This document shows, one piece after another, positions 8,259-17,286 of a stretch of 64,000 nt of DNA (position 1 is its first letter; every line of letters starts with the position of its first letter). Position numbers and translations under genes: made by a program. This stretch comes from Variovorax sp. 679. Lineage in GTDB: Bacteria > Pseudomonadota > Gammaproteobacteria > Burkholderiales > Burkholderiaceae_C. The notes below the pieces were generated by a model. The model made no database searches and had not been told where the DNA came from. It saw only the letters and a list, made by a program, of their open reading frames with translations. The stretch spans positions 62,001 through 126,000 of the forward strand of contig NZ_RXFS01000004.1 of the NCBI RefSeq assembly GCF_003952185.1. The letters are read 5' to 3'.

Positions 8259-9254
8259 CTATCCCTCCGCGGTGAAGCCGACTTCCTTGACGATCGGCGC
8301 CCACTTGGCGGTGTCCTTCTTCAGCAGTTCCGTCAGCTCGGCCGGCGTGGAAGACATCGCTTCCAGGCCGAAGGTGCCGAGGCCGTCGATCACGTCCTTC
8401 TGCGCGAGCGCGTTCTTCATCGCGGTGTTCAGCTTCGCCACCAGTTCGGGCGAGGCCTTGGCCGGCAGGAAGAAGGCGAACCACTCGCTGTGCGCCATGT
8501 CCTTCAGGCCCTGTTCGCCGAAGGTGGGCACGTCGGGCACGAAGCGGCTGCGCTTGGCGCCCGACACCCCCAGGATGCGCACCTTGCCGGTGGGCAGGTG
8601 CTGCGTGATGTCGCCGATGGGCCCCGACACCGCCGAGATGTTGCCGCCCAGCAGGTCGAGCATGGCCGGCTGCGTGCCGCGGTAGGCCGCGTGCTTGAGT
8701 TCGACCTCGCCCTTCTTGCCCAGCAGCGCGCCGATGAAGTGCGGCGTGGAGCCCGACGCCGGCGAGCCGTAGTTGGCGCCGGCCGGATTGGCCTTGGCCC
8801 AGGCCAGGAACTCGGGCACGGTCTTCACGCTGGCCGGCACGGCCGGGCCCACGGCAAAGCCGAAGTCGAAGATGCAGGCCAGGCTCACGGGCGTGATGTC
8901 GACCATCGGGTCGTACGGCAGCTTCTTGTAGATGTGCGGGTAGATCGTCAGGATCGAGGTCGGCGTCTGCAGGATGGTGCCGCCGTCGGCCGGCTTGCCC
9001 TTCACGTAGCCCACGGCGATCTGGCCGCCCGCGCCGGTGCGGTTCTCGACCACCACGGTCTTCGCGTAGTCCCCGCCGAGCTTCGTCGCCAGGCGACGGC
9101 AGGTGGTGTCCGACGTACCGCCGGCCGCGAAGCCGGTGACGATGGTCGCGGTCTCGAGGTTCGTCGTCGCCTGCGCGAAGACGTTCTGGCCGAGGCTGGC
9201 CATCAAGGCCGATGCGCTGGTGGTCTGCAGGATCTGGCGGCGCGTGAAGCTCAT
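8259..9254 (-). CDS. Bug family tripartite tricarboxylate transporter receptor
   Basis: A 331-residue periplasmic solute-binding protein of the Bug/TctC family. The signal peptide has a twin-arginine-like stretch (FTRRQILQ) and ends at NVFAQ. Family motifs are the early FAAGGTSDTTCRRLA, VENRTGAGGQIAVGYV, YKKLPYDP and YRGTQPAMLDLLGG. It is the third receptor in the hpa operon and comes after the IlvD-like gene. No membrane subunits (TctA/TctB) lie nearby, so it is an orphan receptor whose ligand is probably an organic acid linked to this operon. Confidence 0.9.
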   Translation of the reverse strand: MSFTRRQILQTTSASALMASLGQNVFAQATTNLETATIVTGFAAGGTSDTTCRRLATKLGGDYAKTVVVENRTGAGGQIAVGYVKGKPADGGTILQTPTSILTIYPHIYKKLPYDPMVDITPVSLACIFDFGFAVGPAVPASVKTVPEFLAWAKANPAGANYGSPASGSTPHFIGALLGKKGEVELKHAAYRGTQPAMLDLLGGNISAVSGPIGDITQHLPTGKVRILGVSGAKRSRFVPDVPTFGEQGLKDMAHSEWFAFFLPAKASPELVAKLNTAMKNALAQKDVIDGLGTFGLEAMSSTPAELTELLKKDTAKWAPIVKEVGFTAEG

Positions 9255-9290
9255 GGTGTCTCTCTCCGGATGGTGGTTATGGAGGATCGA

Positions 9291-11036
9291 TCAGGACTCG
9301 TCGCGCAGCCAGGTGACCGCGCCCGAGTGGGTCACGGCGCCCTGGTGGGCAGGGCGCACGGTGAGCGCGTATTTTTCCAGCAGGCCGCCGCGCGCGACCC
9401 CCGCGTTTACCTCACGTCCGGCGAGCCGCGCAGCGATTTCCCCGGCCGTGAGATCGGCGGTGATCGAGCGCGCCTCCGCCCGCGCGTCGATCGACACCAT
9501 GTCGCCGTCGCGCAGCGCCGCGATCGGGCCGCCGTCCGCTGCCTCGGGCCCCGCGTAGCCGATGCACAGGCCGCGCGTCGCGCCGGAGAAGCGCCCGTCG
9601 GTCAGCAGCGCCACCTTGTCGCCCATGCCCTGGCCGTAGAGCAGGGCGGTGATGCCCAGCATCTCGCGCATGCCGGGGCTGCCCTTGGGCCCTTCGTTGC
9701 GGATCACGATCACGTCGCCCGCTTCGTAGCGGCGGTTCTGCACGGCGGTCTGCGCTTCTTCCTCTGAATTGAAGACGCGCGCCGGGCCGCGAAACACCAG
9801 GCCCTTGAGCCCCGCCGTCTTGAGCAGCGCGCCGTCCGGGCAGAGGTTGCCCTTGAGCACCGCCAGCCCGCCGTCGCGCGTGATCGGGTTGCCTGCCTCG
9901 CGCACCACGCGGCCGTCGGGTGCGAGGGCGCCGGCCAGTTCCTCGGCCATCGTGCGGCCGGTGAAGGTGAGCGCGTCGCCGTGCAGGAAGCCCTGCTCCA
10001 GCAGCGTGCGCAGGATGACGCCCGCGCCGCCGATGTAGAACACGTCGCGCGCCAGGTACTTGCCGCCCGGGCGCAGGTCGGCGATGAGCGGCGTGCGGGC
10101 GAAGATCTCGGCCACGTCGTCGAGGTGGAACTTGATGCCCGCCTCATGCGCGATGGCCGGCAGGTGCAGCGCCGCATTGGTCGAGCCGCCGGTGGCCGAG
10201 ACGATGGCGCAGGCGTTCTCCAGCGCCTTGCGCGTGACGATGTCGCGCGGCAGCGGGCCGTCGCCCATCACCGCCTTCATCAACGTCTTGGCGGCGCGGC
10301 GCATCAGCGGCGCGCGTTCGCTGAACACGGCCGGCACCATGCTCGAGCCGATGGGCGCGAGGCCCAGCGCCTCCGACACCATGCCCATGGTGTTGGCCGT
10401 GAACTGCCCCGCGCAGGCTCCGGCGGTGGGCAGGCAGGCGCGGCTCATGGCGTCGAGCTCGTCGTGCGTGGCGGTGCCGGCCAGCACCTTGCCGATGGTC
10501 TCGTAGGTGTCGACCACGTTGAGGTCCTGCCCGTCCGGCCCCGGCATCTGGCCCGGCAGCGCCGAGCCGCCGTGCACGAACACGCTGGGCACGTTGCAGC
10601 GGACCATGCCCATCATCAGCCCCGGCAGGTTCTTGTCGCAGGCGCCGATGGCGAAGATGCCGTCCCACTGGTGGCCGCGCGTGGAGGCTTCCACGCTGTC
10701 GGCGATCAGCTCGCGCGAGATCAGCGAGAAGCGCATGCCCGAATGCGCCATCGTCAGCCCGTCGCTGATCGACACCACCGGGCATTCGTGCGGCGTGCCG
10801 CCGCCGGCGTAGATGCCGGTCTTGGCGTGCTGCGCCTGCTCGCGCAGGTTGAGGTTGCACGGGCTCATCTCGCCGCCCGTGTGGAACACGCCGACGTGCG
10901 GGCGTGCGATGTCCTCGTCGTCCTGGCCCAGCGCGTGCAGGAAGCTGCGCGTGGTCGCGCGGATCGTGCCCTCGCGGATGGTGGCGGAGCGGAAGCGCTT
11001 GCTGCTGTCGCTGTTCGGATCGTCGGGCGTGGTCAT
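9291..11036 (-). CDS. IlvD/Edd family dehydratase (dihydroxy-acid dehydratase-like)
   Basis: A 581-residue iron-sulfur dehydratase. Cluster-ligand cysteines are visible in [18 protein letters not shown] and [15 protein letters not shown], with [15 protein letters not shown] and [10 protein letters not shown] further on. Such enzymes dehydrate dihydroxy acids or sugar acids to 2-keto acids. Placement in an aromatic-catabolic operon with a class II aldolase and an ApbA/PanE-like reductase argues for a catabolic dehydratase rather than the housekeeping IlvD, but sequence alone does not settle the substrate. Confidence 0.88.
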   Translation of the reverse strand: MTTPDDPNSDSSKRFRSATIREGTIRATTRSFLHALGQDDEDIARPHVGVFHTGGEMSPCNLNLREQAQHAKTGIYAGGGTPHECPVVSISDGLTMAHSGMRFSLISRELIADSVEASTRGHQWDGIFAIGACDKNLPGLMMGMVRCNVPSVFVHGGSALPGQMPGPDGQDLNVVDTYETIGKVLAGTATHDELDAMSRACLPTAGACAGQFTANTMGMVSEALGLAPIGSSMVPAVFSERAPLMRRAAKTLMKAVMGDGPLPRDIVTRKALENACAIVSATGGSTNAALHLPAIAHEAGIKFHLDDVAEIFARTPLIADLRPGGKYLARDVFYIGGAGVILRTLLEQGFLHGDALTFTGRTMAEELAGALAPDGRVVREAGNPITRDGGLAVLKGNLCPDGALLKTAGLKGLVFRGPARVFNSEEEAQTAVQNRRYEAGDVIVIRNEGPKGSPGMREMLGITALLYGQGMGDKVALLTDGRFSGATRGLCIGYAGPEAADGGPIAALRDGDMVSIDARAEARSITADLTAGEIAARLAGREVNAGVARGGLLEKYALTVRPAHQGAVTHSGAVTWLRDES

Positions 11037-11079
11037 CGGCTGGCGTCGGAGCTGGCTGGTTTCGAAAGAAGAGGGGCGG

Positions 11080-11550
11080 TCAGAACATGCCGTTCTTGTT
11101 CGCGGCTGTCTCGGGCACGGGCTGCACCACGTCCCAGTGCTCGACGATCTTCCCGTTCTCCAGCTTGAAGATGTCGACGATGGCGCTGCCGCGCGTGCCC
11201 GGCTCGCGGATCGCGTTGACGTGCAGGATCACGTAGTCGCCATCGACGAAGCTGCGCTTGATCTCGCTCTTCGAGTTCGGGAACTTCTCGCGCAGGAAGG
11301 CGATGAACTTGCGGAAGCCCTCGGGGCCGTCGGCCGCCGTGGGGTTGTGCTGCACGTAGCGGTTGCCCACGTACTGCAGGGCCGCGTCGGCGTCCTTCTG
11401 GTTCAGGCCCTTCTCGTAGAAGGCGAGCACGGCCTGGCGGTTGGCTTCCTGCTGGGCGGTGGTTCCCTGCTTGCCGCCGCCCATGGGCGCGCAGGCAGCG
11501 AGGAAAAGAGTGGCGGACGCGGCCATGGCGGCCCAGGTCATGCGATGCAT
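11080..11550 (-). CDS. SnoaL-like (NTF2-fold) lipoprotein
   Basis: A 156-residue protein with a signal peptide ending in a lipobox, LFLAAC, and a SnoaL-type domain ([23 protein letters not shown], then a [11 protein letters not shown] strand and a [21 protein letters not shown] strand). Related proteins are polyketide cyclases or small-molecule isomerases, but many are uncharacterised. The lipid anchor makes it periplasmic or outer-membrane attached. It is inside the hpa operon between hpaI and the IlvD-like gene. Function is unknown; binding of an aromatic or dienoic substrate is a guess. Confidence 0.8.
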   Translation of the reverse strand: MHRMTWAAMAASATLFLAACAPMGGGKQGTTAQQEANRQAVLAFYEKGLNQKDADAALQYVGNRYVQHNPTAADGPEGFRKFIAFLREKFPNSKSEIKRSFVDGDYVILHVNAIREPGTRGSAIVDIFKLENGKIVEHWDVVQPVPETAANKNGMF

Positions 11551-11582
11551 CGTCAAGACTCCCCGGTTGAAGAAGAAGGAAA

Positions 11583-12404
11583 TCAGTAGCCGCTGGGCGT
11601 CTGAGCGCCCTGGGCGTTCTTGAACTTGGCCGCCAGCTGCTTCGCCGCGGCCGTCAGCACGATGGTGTCTACGCCCACCGCCACGAACAGCGCACCGGCC
11701 GCGAGCCACTTGCGCGCCTGCTCTTCCGTGGTCGACAGGATGCCCGGCGCCTTGCCGGCCTTGAGGATGCGCGCGATGGCGTCGGCGATCACCGCCTGCA
11801 CCTCGGGGTGGTTGGGCTGGCCCACGAAGCCCATCGAGGCCGACAGGTCGGCCGGGCCGATGAACACGCCGTCCACGCCCGGCGTGGCGGCGATGGCGTC
11901 GAGGTTCTTCATCGCCTCCACCGTCTCGGCCTGCACCAGCAGGCAGGTCTGCGCGTTGGCTTCGTGCAGGTAGTTGGGGTAGGCCTGCCAGCGCGAGGCA
12001 CGGGCGAGCGCGCTGCCCATGCCGCGGATGCCCTCGGGCGGGTATCGCATGCCCTGCACCAGCCGCGCGGCCTGCTCGGCGGTGTCGACCATCGGCACCA
12101 ACAGCGTCTGCGCGCCGATGTCGAGGTACTGCTTGATCAGCGTGGTGTCGCCCACCGGGATACGCACGACCGGGTGCGAGCGGTCTGCCTCGGCCTGCGC
12201 CGACCATGCGCTCGAAATGCCCTGCAGCTGCGCGAGCACCGAGCGCACGTCGTTGGGCGCGTGCTCGCCGTCGACCAGCAGCCAGTCGTAGCCGGTGCCG
12301 GCCAGGATCTCGGCCACGTAGCCGTCGGCCAGCCCGACCCACAGGCCGATCTGGGGCTTGCCGGCCGCGAGGGCCTGCTTGAAGGTGTTGACGGGGGTGT
12401 GCAT
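11583..12404 (-). CDS. hpaI: 4-hydroxy-2-oxoheptanedioate aldolase HpaI
   Basis: A 273-residue class II pyruvate aldolase of the HpcH/HpaI family. It splits 4-hydroxy-2-oxoheptanedioate into pyruvate and succinic semialdehyde, the last step of homoprotocatechuate meta-cleavage. The motifs [21 protein letters not shown] and VDGEHAPND (catalytic His) are visible, as is the metal-binding [12 protein letters not shown]. Length is close to the known enzymes. It follows hpaH after 9 bases. Confidence 0.93.
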   Translation of the reverse strand: MHTPVNTFKQALAAGKPQIGLWVGLADGYVAEILAGTGYDWLLVDGEHAPNDVRSVLAQLQGISSAWSAQAEADRSHPVVRIPVGDTTLIKQYLDIGAQTLLVPMVDTAEQAARLVQGMRYPPEGIRGMGSALARASRWQAYPNYLHEANAQTCLLVQAETVEAMKNLDAIAATPGVDGVFIGPADLSASMGFVGQPNHPEVQAVIADAIARILKAGKAPGILSTTEEQARKWLAAGALFVAVGVDTIVLTAAAKQLAAKFKNAQGAQTPSGY

Positions 12405-12413
12405 GGTGTTCGT

Positions 12414-13217
12414 TCAGGCGAAACGGAAGGAAATGGAGCCCAGCGGGCCGTAGTCGGCATGGAAGGTGTCGCCGGGCACTGCGGTGGTGGGCCGCGTGAA
12501 CGAGCCACCCAGCACCACTTCGCCGGCCTCCAGGCATTCGTCCCAGGGCGCGAGCTTGTTCGCGAGCCAGGCCACGCCGGTGGCCGGGTGGTTGAGCACG
12601 GCCGCGGCCACGCCCGATTCCTCGATCACGCCGTTCTTGAAGAGCAGCGCGCTCACCCAGCGCAGGTCCACCGCGTCGGGCTTCACCGGACGGCCGCCCA
12701 TCACGATGCCGGCGTTGGCCGCGTTGTCGGAGATGGTGTCGAACACCTTGCGCGGGGCCTTGGTGTGGCGGTCGAACTGCTCGATGCGCGCGTCGATGAT
12801 CTCGATGGCGGGCACCACGTAGTCGGTGGCGGCAAGCACGTCGAAGATGGTCACGTTCGGGCCCTGCAGCTTCCTGCCGAGGATGAAGGCCAGCTCGACC
12901 TCGATGCGCGGCGCGATGAAGCGCTTGAACGGGATATCGCCGCCCTGCTCGAAGAACATGTCGTCCAGCAGCGTGCCGTAGTCGGGCTCGTCGATCTGGC
13001 TGGACTGCTGCATGGCGCGCGAGGTCAGGCCGATCTTGTGGCCCTTGACGGTGCGGCCCTCGGCGATCTTGGTCTTCACCCATTCGCGCGAGATGGCGTA
13101 GCCGTCCTCGATGGTCATCTCGGGAAAGCGCTTGGAGAAGTGCTCGACCTGCACGCGCGACTTCTCGCTTTCGTGCAGCTCGGCGGCCAGTTGGGCGATG
13201 GTGGCTTTGGAGAGCAT
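12414..13217 (-). CDS. hpaH: 2-oxohept-4-ene-1,7-dioate hydratase HpaH
   Basis: A 267-residue hydratase of the fumarylacetoacetate-hydrolase superfamily, the same length as the E. coli enzyme. It adds water to the dienoate product of HpaG before HpaI cleavage. [12 protein letters not shown] near residue 60, [12 protein letters not shown] with the metal-binding acidic residues, and [12 protein letters not shown] are typical of HpaH/MhpD hydratases. The ATG at 13217 is chosen by alignment of its N-terminus; the longer frame upstream overlaps hpaF in another frame. It sits between hpaF and hpaI. Confidence 0.93.
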   Translation of the reverse strand: MLSKATIAQLAAELHESEKSRVQVEHFSKRFPEMTIEDGYAISREWVKTKIAEGRTVKGHKIGLTSRAMQQSSQIDEPDYGTLLDDMFFEQGGDIPFKRFIAPRIEVELAFILGRKLQGPNVTIFDVLAATDYVVPAIEIIDARIEQFDRHTKAPRKVFDTISDNAANAGIVMGGRPVKPDAVDLRWVSALLFKNGVIEESGVAAAVLNHPATGVAWLANKLAPWDECLEAGEVVLGGSFTRPTTAVPGDTFHADYGPLGSISFRFA

Positions 13218-13243
13218 GTGGGTCCTTCTCTTCTTGTTGTCGT

Positions 13244-13651
13244 TCAGCTCTTGTTGAACAGCGGATGCAGGTTGCTGTGCTTGCCGTCGTACACCTGCCC
13301 CGGGCTTTCGTCGATCTGCAGCGTGATGCCGATGTGGCGCTTCTCGAAGATCGGCGCGAAATGAGCGCGCACGTCGGCCAGCAGTTCGTCGCCGGCCTTC
13401 TTCTTCACGGCCTCGGAGCGCCCGGCCGCCATGCGGATGTTGAGGTACACGAAGGCGTAGTCGGCCTTGCCGTCGGCCACCGCGTAGTGCGCGGCGGGGT
13501 AGGCCAGCACCCGCGTGCCGCCGATGGGGAACACCGGCTTGTCGGCCTCGTCGCGCTGCTTCAGCATGGTGTCGGCCAGCGTGCGGCACAGGGCCGACAT
13601 GTCGGTCTCGGCCTCGATGTTCGGCGTGTAGAGGATCACGAGATGGGGCAT
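13244..13651 (-). CDS. hpaF: 5-carboxymethyl-2-hydroxymuconate isomerase HpaF
   Basis: A 135-residue tautomerase-fold enzyme that isomerises 5-carboxymethyl-2-hydroxymuconate before decarboxylation. After the initiator Met, Pro2 is present, the catalytic proline of this superfamily ([11 protein letters not shown]). The conserved [13 protein letters not shown] segment is typical of CHMI. It lies 16 bases after the dioxygenase beta-subunit gene and 26 bases before hpaH, fitting the order of the pathway. Confidence 0.92.
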   Translation of the reverse strand: MPHLVILYTPNIEAETDMSALCRTLADTMLKQRDEADKPVFPIGGTRVLAYPAAHYAVADGKADYAFVYLNIRMAAGRSEAVKKKAGDELLADVRAHFAPIFEKRHIGITLQIDESPGQVYDGKHSNLHPLFNKS

Positions 13652-13667
13652 GGGTGCTGCTCTGTGT

Positions 13668-14495
13668 TCATTCCACCGACATCGTCGCGGCCGTGCAGGT
13701 CACCGCGAAGATCGGGATCGCCTTCATGTGGAAGATCTCGCCCTTGCCGCGCGCGGCGGCCGCCACGCTGATGAAGGTGCGGATCTCGAAGCCGCCCTGG
13801 CCCGCTTCGCGGTAGGTGGCCTCGTCGCCGTAGTCGTCCTGCGAGAGCAGCGCCTCGCGGTCGTTGGCGCACCAGCGGCGCATGAACTCGGCGTCCCACT
13901 CGGCGTTGACCTTGCCCGAGTCGGGCGTGGCCGGCCAGTGCGAGATGCCGCCCGTGCCCACCAGCGCGATGCGTTCCGGCACCTTGTCGCACGCGCGGCG
14001 CAATGCCTCGCCGAAAGCCCAGGCGCGGTGCAGCGGCGTGAGCGGCGGGCCCTGGCAGTTGATGTTCACGGGAATGACCTTGGTGTCGAACTCCGGCGTG
14101 AGGAAGTTCAGCGGCACCATGATGCCGTGGTCGAACTTCCACTCCTCGGCATAGGCCACGTCCACCGTCTGCATCACCTCGCGGATCAGCCGCTGCGACA
14201 GCGCGGCGTCGCCCGGGATGCGGTGCTTCTCGATGCCCAGCCACTTCGGGTCTTCGATCGGGCCCTCGTAGCTGTCGGCCATGCCGATCGCATAGGCCGG
14301 CATGTTGTTCATGAAGAAGTTCGCGAAATGCTCGGCGGCGATCACGATCACCGCGTCGGGCTTCGTCGCGCGCATCGCCTCGCCGAAGCGATGGAACTGC
14401 GCGTGGAACTCGTCCTTCACGGCAGGGTCGGCAAGATGCGCGCGGCCGGTGATGCCGGGGGCGTGGCTGCACACGCCTGCGAATACCAAGCTCAT
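13668..14495 (-). CDS. LigB-type extradiol ring-cleavage dioxygenase, catalytic subunit (takes the HpaD position)
   Basis: A 275-residue class III extradiol dioxygenase of the LigB superfamily. Likely Fe(II) ligands are His11 (VCSHAPG), His56 (AEHFANF) and Glu237 (GGFEIRT), with catalytic His123 (FDHGIMVPL) and His186 (GGISHW). It overlaps the preceding LigA-like gene by ATGA. All other genes of homoprotocatechuate meta-cleavage surround it, so the expected substrate is 3,4-dihydroxyphenylacetate. However, a separate alpha subunit is a feature of protocatechuate/gallate-type LigAB enzymes, not of usual HpaD. The exact catechol is therefore uncertain. Confidence 0.88.
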   Translation of the reverse strand: MSLVFAGVCSHAPGITGRAHLADPAVKDEFHAQFHRFGEAMRATKPDAVIVIAAEHFANFFMNNMPAYAIGMADSYEGPIEDPKWLGIEKHRIPGDAALSQRLIREVMQTVDVAYAEEWKFDHGIMVPLNFLTPEFDTKVIPVNINCQGPPLTPLHRAWAFGEALRRACDKVPERIALVGTGGISHWPATPDSGKVNAEWDAEFMRRWCANDREALLSQDDYGDEATYREAGQGGFEIRTFISVAAAARGKGEIFHMKAIPIFAVTCTAATMSVE

Positions 14496-14827
14496 ACGCC
14501 TGCCACCTTTTCGTCTGTACCCGTTGTCATTGCGTAGATGCCGGCGCGCACCGGGCCGTACTTGCGCACACCTTCGCGCATGGCCTCGAGGTAGTCCGCC
14601 CATGGAATCCCGAGCAGCGGTGCGAAGTGCATCAGCAGCTGGCCGTTGCAGCCGAGCACGTAGAGCTTGCCGATGTCGCCGGTGTCGATGGCCTCGCGTT
14701 CCTCGTCCGTGAAGTCGTAGGCGCCCAGCAGCGCCGCGCGCGTTGCGCCGCCTTCGGCATAGCGCCGCTGCACTTCCTGCTCGCGATTGAGCGCGAACAA
14801 AAACTTCTGCATCGCATAGAGGCTCAT
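14492..14827 (-). CDS. LigA-type small subunit of extradiol dioxygenase
   Basis: A 111-residue protein with the LigA domain seen in protocatechuate 4,5-dioxygenase alpha subunits: an all-helical N-terminal region (MQKFLFALNREQEVQRRYAE) and the LTDEE-like YDFTDEEREAI turn followed by GDIGKLYVLG. It would cap the active site of the LigB partner encoded next, with which it overlaps by ATGA. A free-standing LigA gene inside an hpa cluster is unusual. Confidence 0.85.
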   Translation of the reverse strand: MSLYAMQKFLFALNREQEVQRRYAEGGATRAALLGAYDFTDEEREAIDTGDIGKLYVLGCNGQLLMHFAPLLGIPWADYLEAMREGVRKYGPVRAGIYAMTTGTDEKVAGV

Positions 14828-14830
14828 CGT

Positions 14831-15805
14831 TCAGCCCTCGATCTGGATGTTGGCCTTGCGGATCACGTCGCCGTACTTCGCGATCTCGCTCTGGATGAAG
14901 GCCGCGAAGCGCTCCGGCGTGCCCGACAGCGAGGCGATGCCGCCCTTCTGGAAGGCATCGGTCACGGTGGGGCTCGCGAGCGCGCGGTTCACCTCTGCGT
15001 TCATGCGCTGCACGATGGCGTCGGGCGTGCCGGCCGGGGCCAGCAGGCCGTTCCACGAATTGGACTCGATGGGCACACCCTGTTCGGCCAGTGTGGGTAT
15101 GGCCGGCGCGTACTGCGAGCGCTGCGCGGTCGCCATGCCCAGCGCCACCAGCTTGCCGCTCTGGATGTGGCCGCGGAACTCGGGCCAGTTGCCGAACATC
15201 ATCGTCACCTGCCCGCCGAGCAGGTCGGTGAGCGCCGGGCCCTGGCCCTTGTAGGGCACGTGCACGATGTCCAGGCCCATCTGCAGCTTCAGCATCTCCC
15301 CCGAGAGGTGGGCCGAGGTGCCGTTGCCGAAGGAGGCGAAGCTCAGGGTGCCCGGCTTGGCCTTGGCGGCGTTGCGCAGGTCGGCAAGCGTCTTCAGGCC
15401 GCTGTTGGGGGGCGTGGCGAGCACGTGCTCCGACATGCCCATGAGCGCCACGGGGCGCAGGTCCTTCTGCGTGTCGTAGGGCAGCTTGCGGATCAGCGTC
15501 TGGTTGGCCGTGAAGCTGTTGGCCACGCAGACGAAGGTGTAGCCGTCGGGCGCGGCCTTTGCGGCGGCGTCCACGCCGATCACCGTGCCCGCGCCGGGCT
15601 TGTTGTCGACGATCACCGGCTGGCCCAGCGTCTTCGACAGCTCGGTGCCGACGAGGCGCGCGACGAAGTCGGTGGTGCCGCCGGGCGTGAAGGGCACGAT
15701 CACGCGGACCGGCTTGGCGGGCCAGTTGCCCTGCGCGCGTGCCAGCGAGGGCAGGGCCGCGAGGGCGGCCGCGCCTTGCAGCAGCGTGCGGCGGTGCATG
15801 CTCAC
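14831..15805 (-). CDS. Bug family tripartite tricarboxylate transporter receptor
   Basis: A 324-residue periplasmic receptor. The start is either GTG at 15805, overlapping the hpaE stop as GTGA, or ATG at 15799. The signal peptide has an RR motif (HRRTLLQGAAALAALP) and ends at ARAQ. The family motifs PFTPGGTTDFVARLV, VDNKPGAGTVIGVDA and YKGQGPALTDLLGG are present. It lies between hpaE and the dioxygenase genes without TctA/TctB partners. The ligand is probably an aromatic acid or its metabolite. Confidence 0.9.
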   Translation of the reverse strand: MSMHRRTLLQGAAALAALPSLARAQGNWPAKPVRVIVPFTPGGTTDFVARLVGTELSKTLGQPVIVDNKPGAGTVIGVDAAAKAAPDGYTFVCVANSFTANQTLIRKLPYDTQKDLRPVALMGMSEHVLATPPNSGLKTLADLRNAAKAKPGTLSFASFGNGTSAHLSGEMLKLQMGLDIVHVPYKGQGPALTDLLGGQVTMMFGNWPEFRGHIQSGKLVALGMATAQRSQYAPAIPTLAEQGVPIESNSWNGLLAPAGTPDAIVQRMNAEVNRALASPTVTDAFQKGGIASLSGTPERFAAFIQSEIAKYGDVIRKANIQIEG

Positions 15806-17268
15806 GCCACGCCCCAGTGCGGAATGTGGTGCGAGCCCAGCGACACCGCCACGTTCTTCGGCTCGCAGAACACCTCGTAGCTCCAGGTGCCGCCTTCGCG
15901 GCCCGTGCCCGATGCCTTGGTGCCGCCGAAGGGCTGGCGCAGGTCACGCACGTTCTGGCTGTTGACGAAGCACATGCCGGCCTCCACGGCGGCGGCCACG
16001 CGGTGGGCCTTGCCGATGTTCTCGGTCCACACGTAGCTGCTCAGGCCGTACTGGATGTCGTTGGCCAGTTCGATGGCGTGCGCCTCGTCCTTGAAGGGAA
16101 TCAGGCAGGCGACCGGGCCGAAGATCTCGTCCTGCGCGATCTTCATGCGGTTGTCGACGTCGGCGAACACGGTGGGAGCGACGTAGTTGCCCTTCTTCAC
16201 GCGGTCGGGCAGGTTCGACGGCGCTTCCAGCCCGCCGCACAGCAGCGTCGCGCCTTCCTTCGGGCCCAGCTCGATGTAGCTGCGCACCTTGGCCAGGTGG
16301 GCCTGCGAGATCATCGGGCCGACGATGGTCTTCTCGTCCAGCGGGTCGCCCACCGTGATGCGCTTCGCGCGCTCGGCGAACTTCGTGGCGAAGTCGGCAT
16401 AGATCGACTGCTGCACCAGGATGCGCGAGCCGGCCGTGCAGCGCTCGCCGTTGTTGCTGAAGATCATGAACACGGCCGCGTCGAGCGCGCGGTCGAGGTC
16501 GGCGTCTTCGAAGATCACGAAGGGGCTCTTGCCGCCGAGCTCCATGCTGAACTTCTTCAGGCCCGCGCTCTTCACGATGCGGTTGCCGGTGGCGGTGGAG
16601 CCGGTGAACGAGATGGCGCGCACGTCGGGGTGCGCCACCAGCGGCTCGCCGGCTTCCTTGCCATAGCCGTGCACCAGGTTCAGCACGCCGGGCGGAATGC
16701 CCGCTTCCAGCGCCAGCTCACCGAGGCGCGCGGCCGTCAGCGGCGAGAGTTCGCTCATCTTCAGCACGGCGGTGTTGCCGAAGGCCAGGCAGGGCGCGAC
16801 CTTCCAGGTGGCCGTCATGAAGGGCACGTTCCACGGGCTGATGAGCGCGCACACGCCCACCGGATGGAACAGCGTGTAGTTCAGGTGCGTGGGCGTGGGG
16901 TAGGTGTGGCCGTCCACGCGCGTGCACATCTCGGCGAAGTAGTAGAAGTTGTCGGCCGCGCGCGGCACCAGCTGCTTGCCCGTTTGCACGATGACCTGGC
17001 CGCAGTCGTTGGTTTCGGTCTGCGCGATCTCGGGCACGTTCTTCGCGATCAGGTCGCCGAGCTTGCGGATCAGCTTCGCGCGCTCGGGCGCGGGCATGCC
17101 GGCCCACTTGGGGAAGGCTTCCTTCGCGGCGGCCACCGCGGCGTTGACTTCGGCTTCGCCGCCCGAGGCGACTTCGGCCAGCACTTCCTGCGTGGCGGGG
17201 TTGACGGTCTCGAAGTAGTCCGTGCCCTTGACGGACTTGCCGCCGATGAGATGGTCGATCTGTTGCAT
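15802..17268 (-). CDS. hpaE: 5-carboxymethyl-2-hydroxymuconate semialdehyde dehydrogenase HpaE
   Basis: A 488-residue NAD-dependent aldehyde dehydrogenase, exactly the E. coli HpaE length from the ATG at 17268; the frame also extends to a TTG at 17286. It oxidises the semialdehyde formed on ring cleavage. The catalytic Cys lies in NNGERCTAGSR, the general base Glu in FSMELGGKSP, the cofactor loop in SFTGSTATG, and the substrate pocket motif ISPWNVPFMTATWKVAP is conserved. It follows a Bug gene and precedes another. Confidence 0.93.
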   Translation of the reverse strand: MQQIDHLIGGKSVKGTDYFETVNPATQEVLAEVASGGEAEVNAAVAAAKEAFPKWAGMPAPERAKLIRKLGDLIAKNVPEIAQTETNDCGQVIVQTGKQLVPRAADNFYYFAEMCTRVDGHTYPTPTHLNYTLFHPVGVCALISPWNVPFMTATWKVAPCLAFGNTAVLKMSELSPLTAARLGELALEAGIPPGVLNLVHGYGKEAGEPLVAHPDVRAISFTGSTATGNRIVKSAGLKKFSMELGGKSPFVIFEDADLDRALDAAVFMIFSNNGERCTAGSRILVQQSIYADFATKFAERAKRITVGDPLDEKTIVGPMISQAHLAKVRSYIELGPKEGATLLCGGLEAPSNLPDRVKKGNYVAPTVFADVDNRMKIAQDEIFGPVACLIPFKDEAHAIELANDIQYGLSSYVWTENIGKAHRVAAAVEAGMCFVNSQNVRDLRQPFGGTKASGTGREGGTWSYEVFCEPKNVAVSLGSHHIPHWGVA

Positions 17269-17286
17269 GAAGAGAGTCCGGTTCAA

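Noticed and set aside
9291..11036. Naming this gene ilvD
   Set aside because: Motifs fit the whole IlvD/Edd family and the context is catabolic, so the housekeeping symbol would overstate the evidence.
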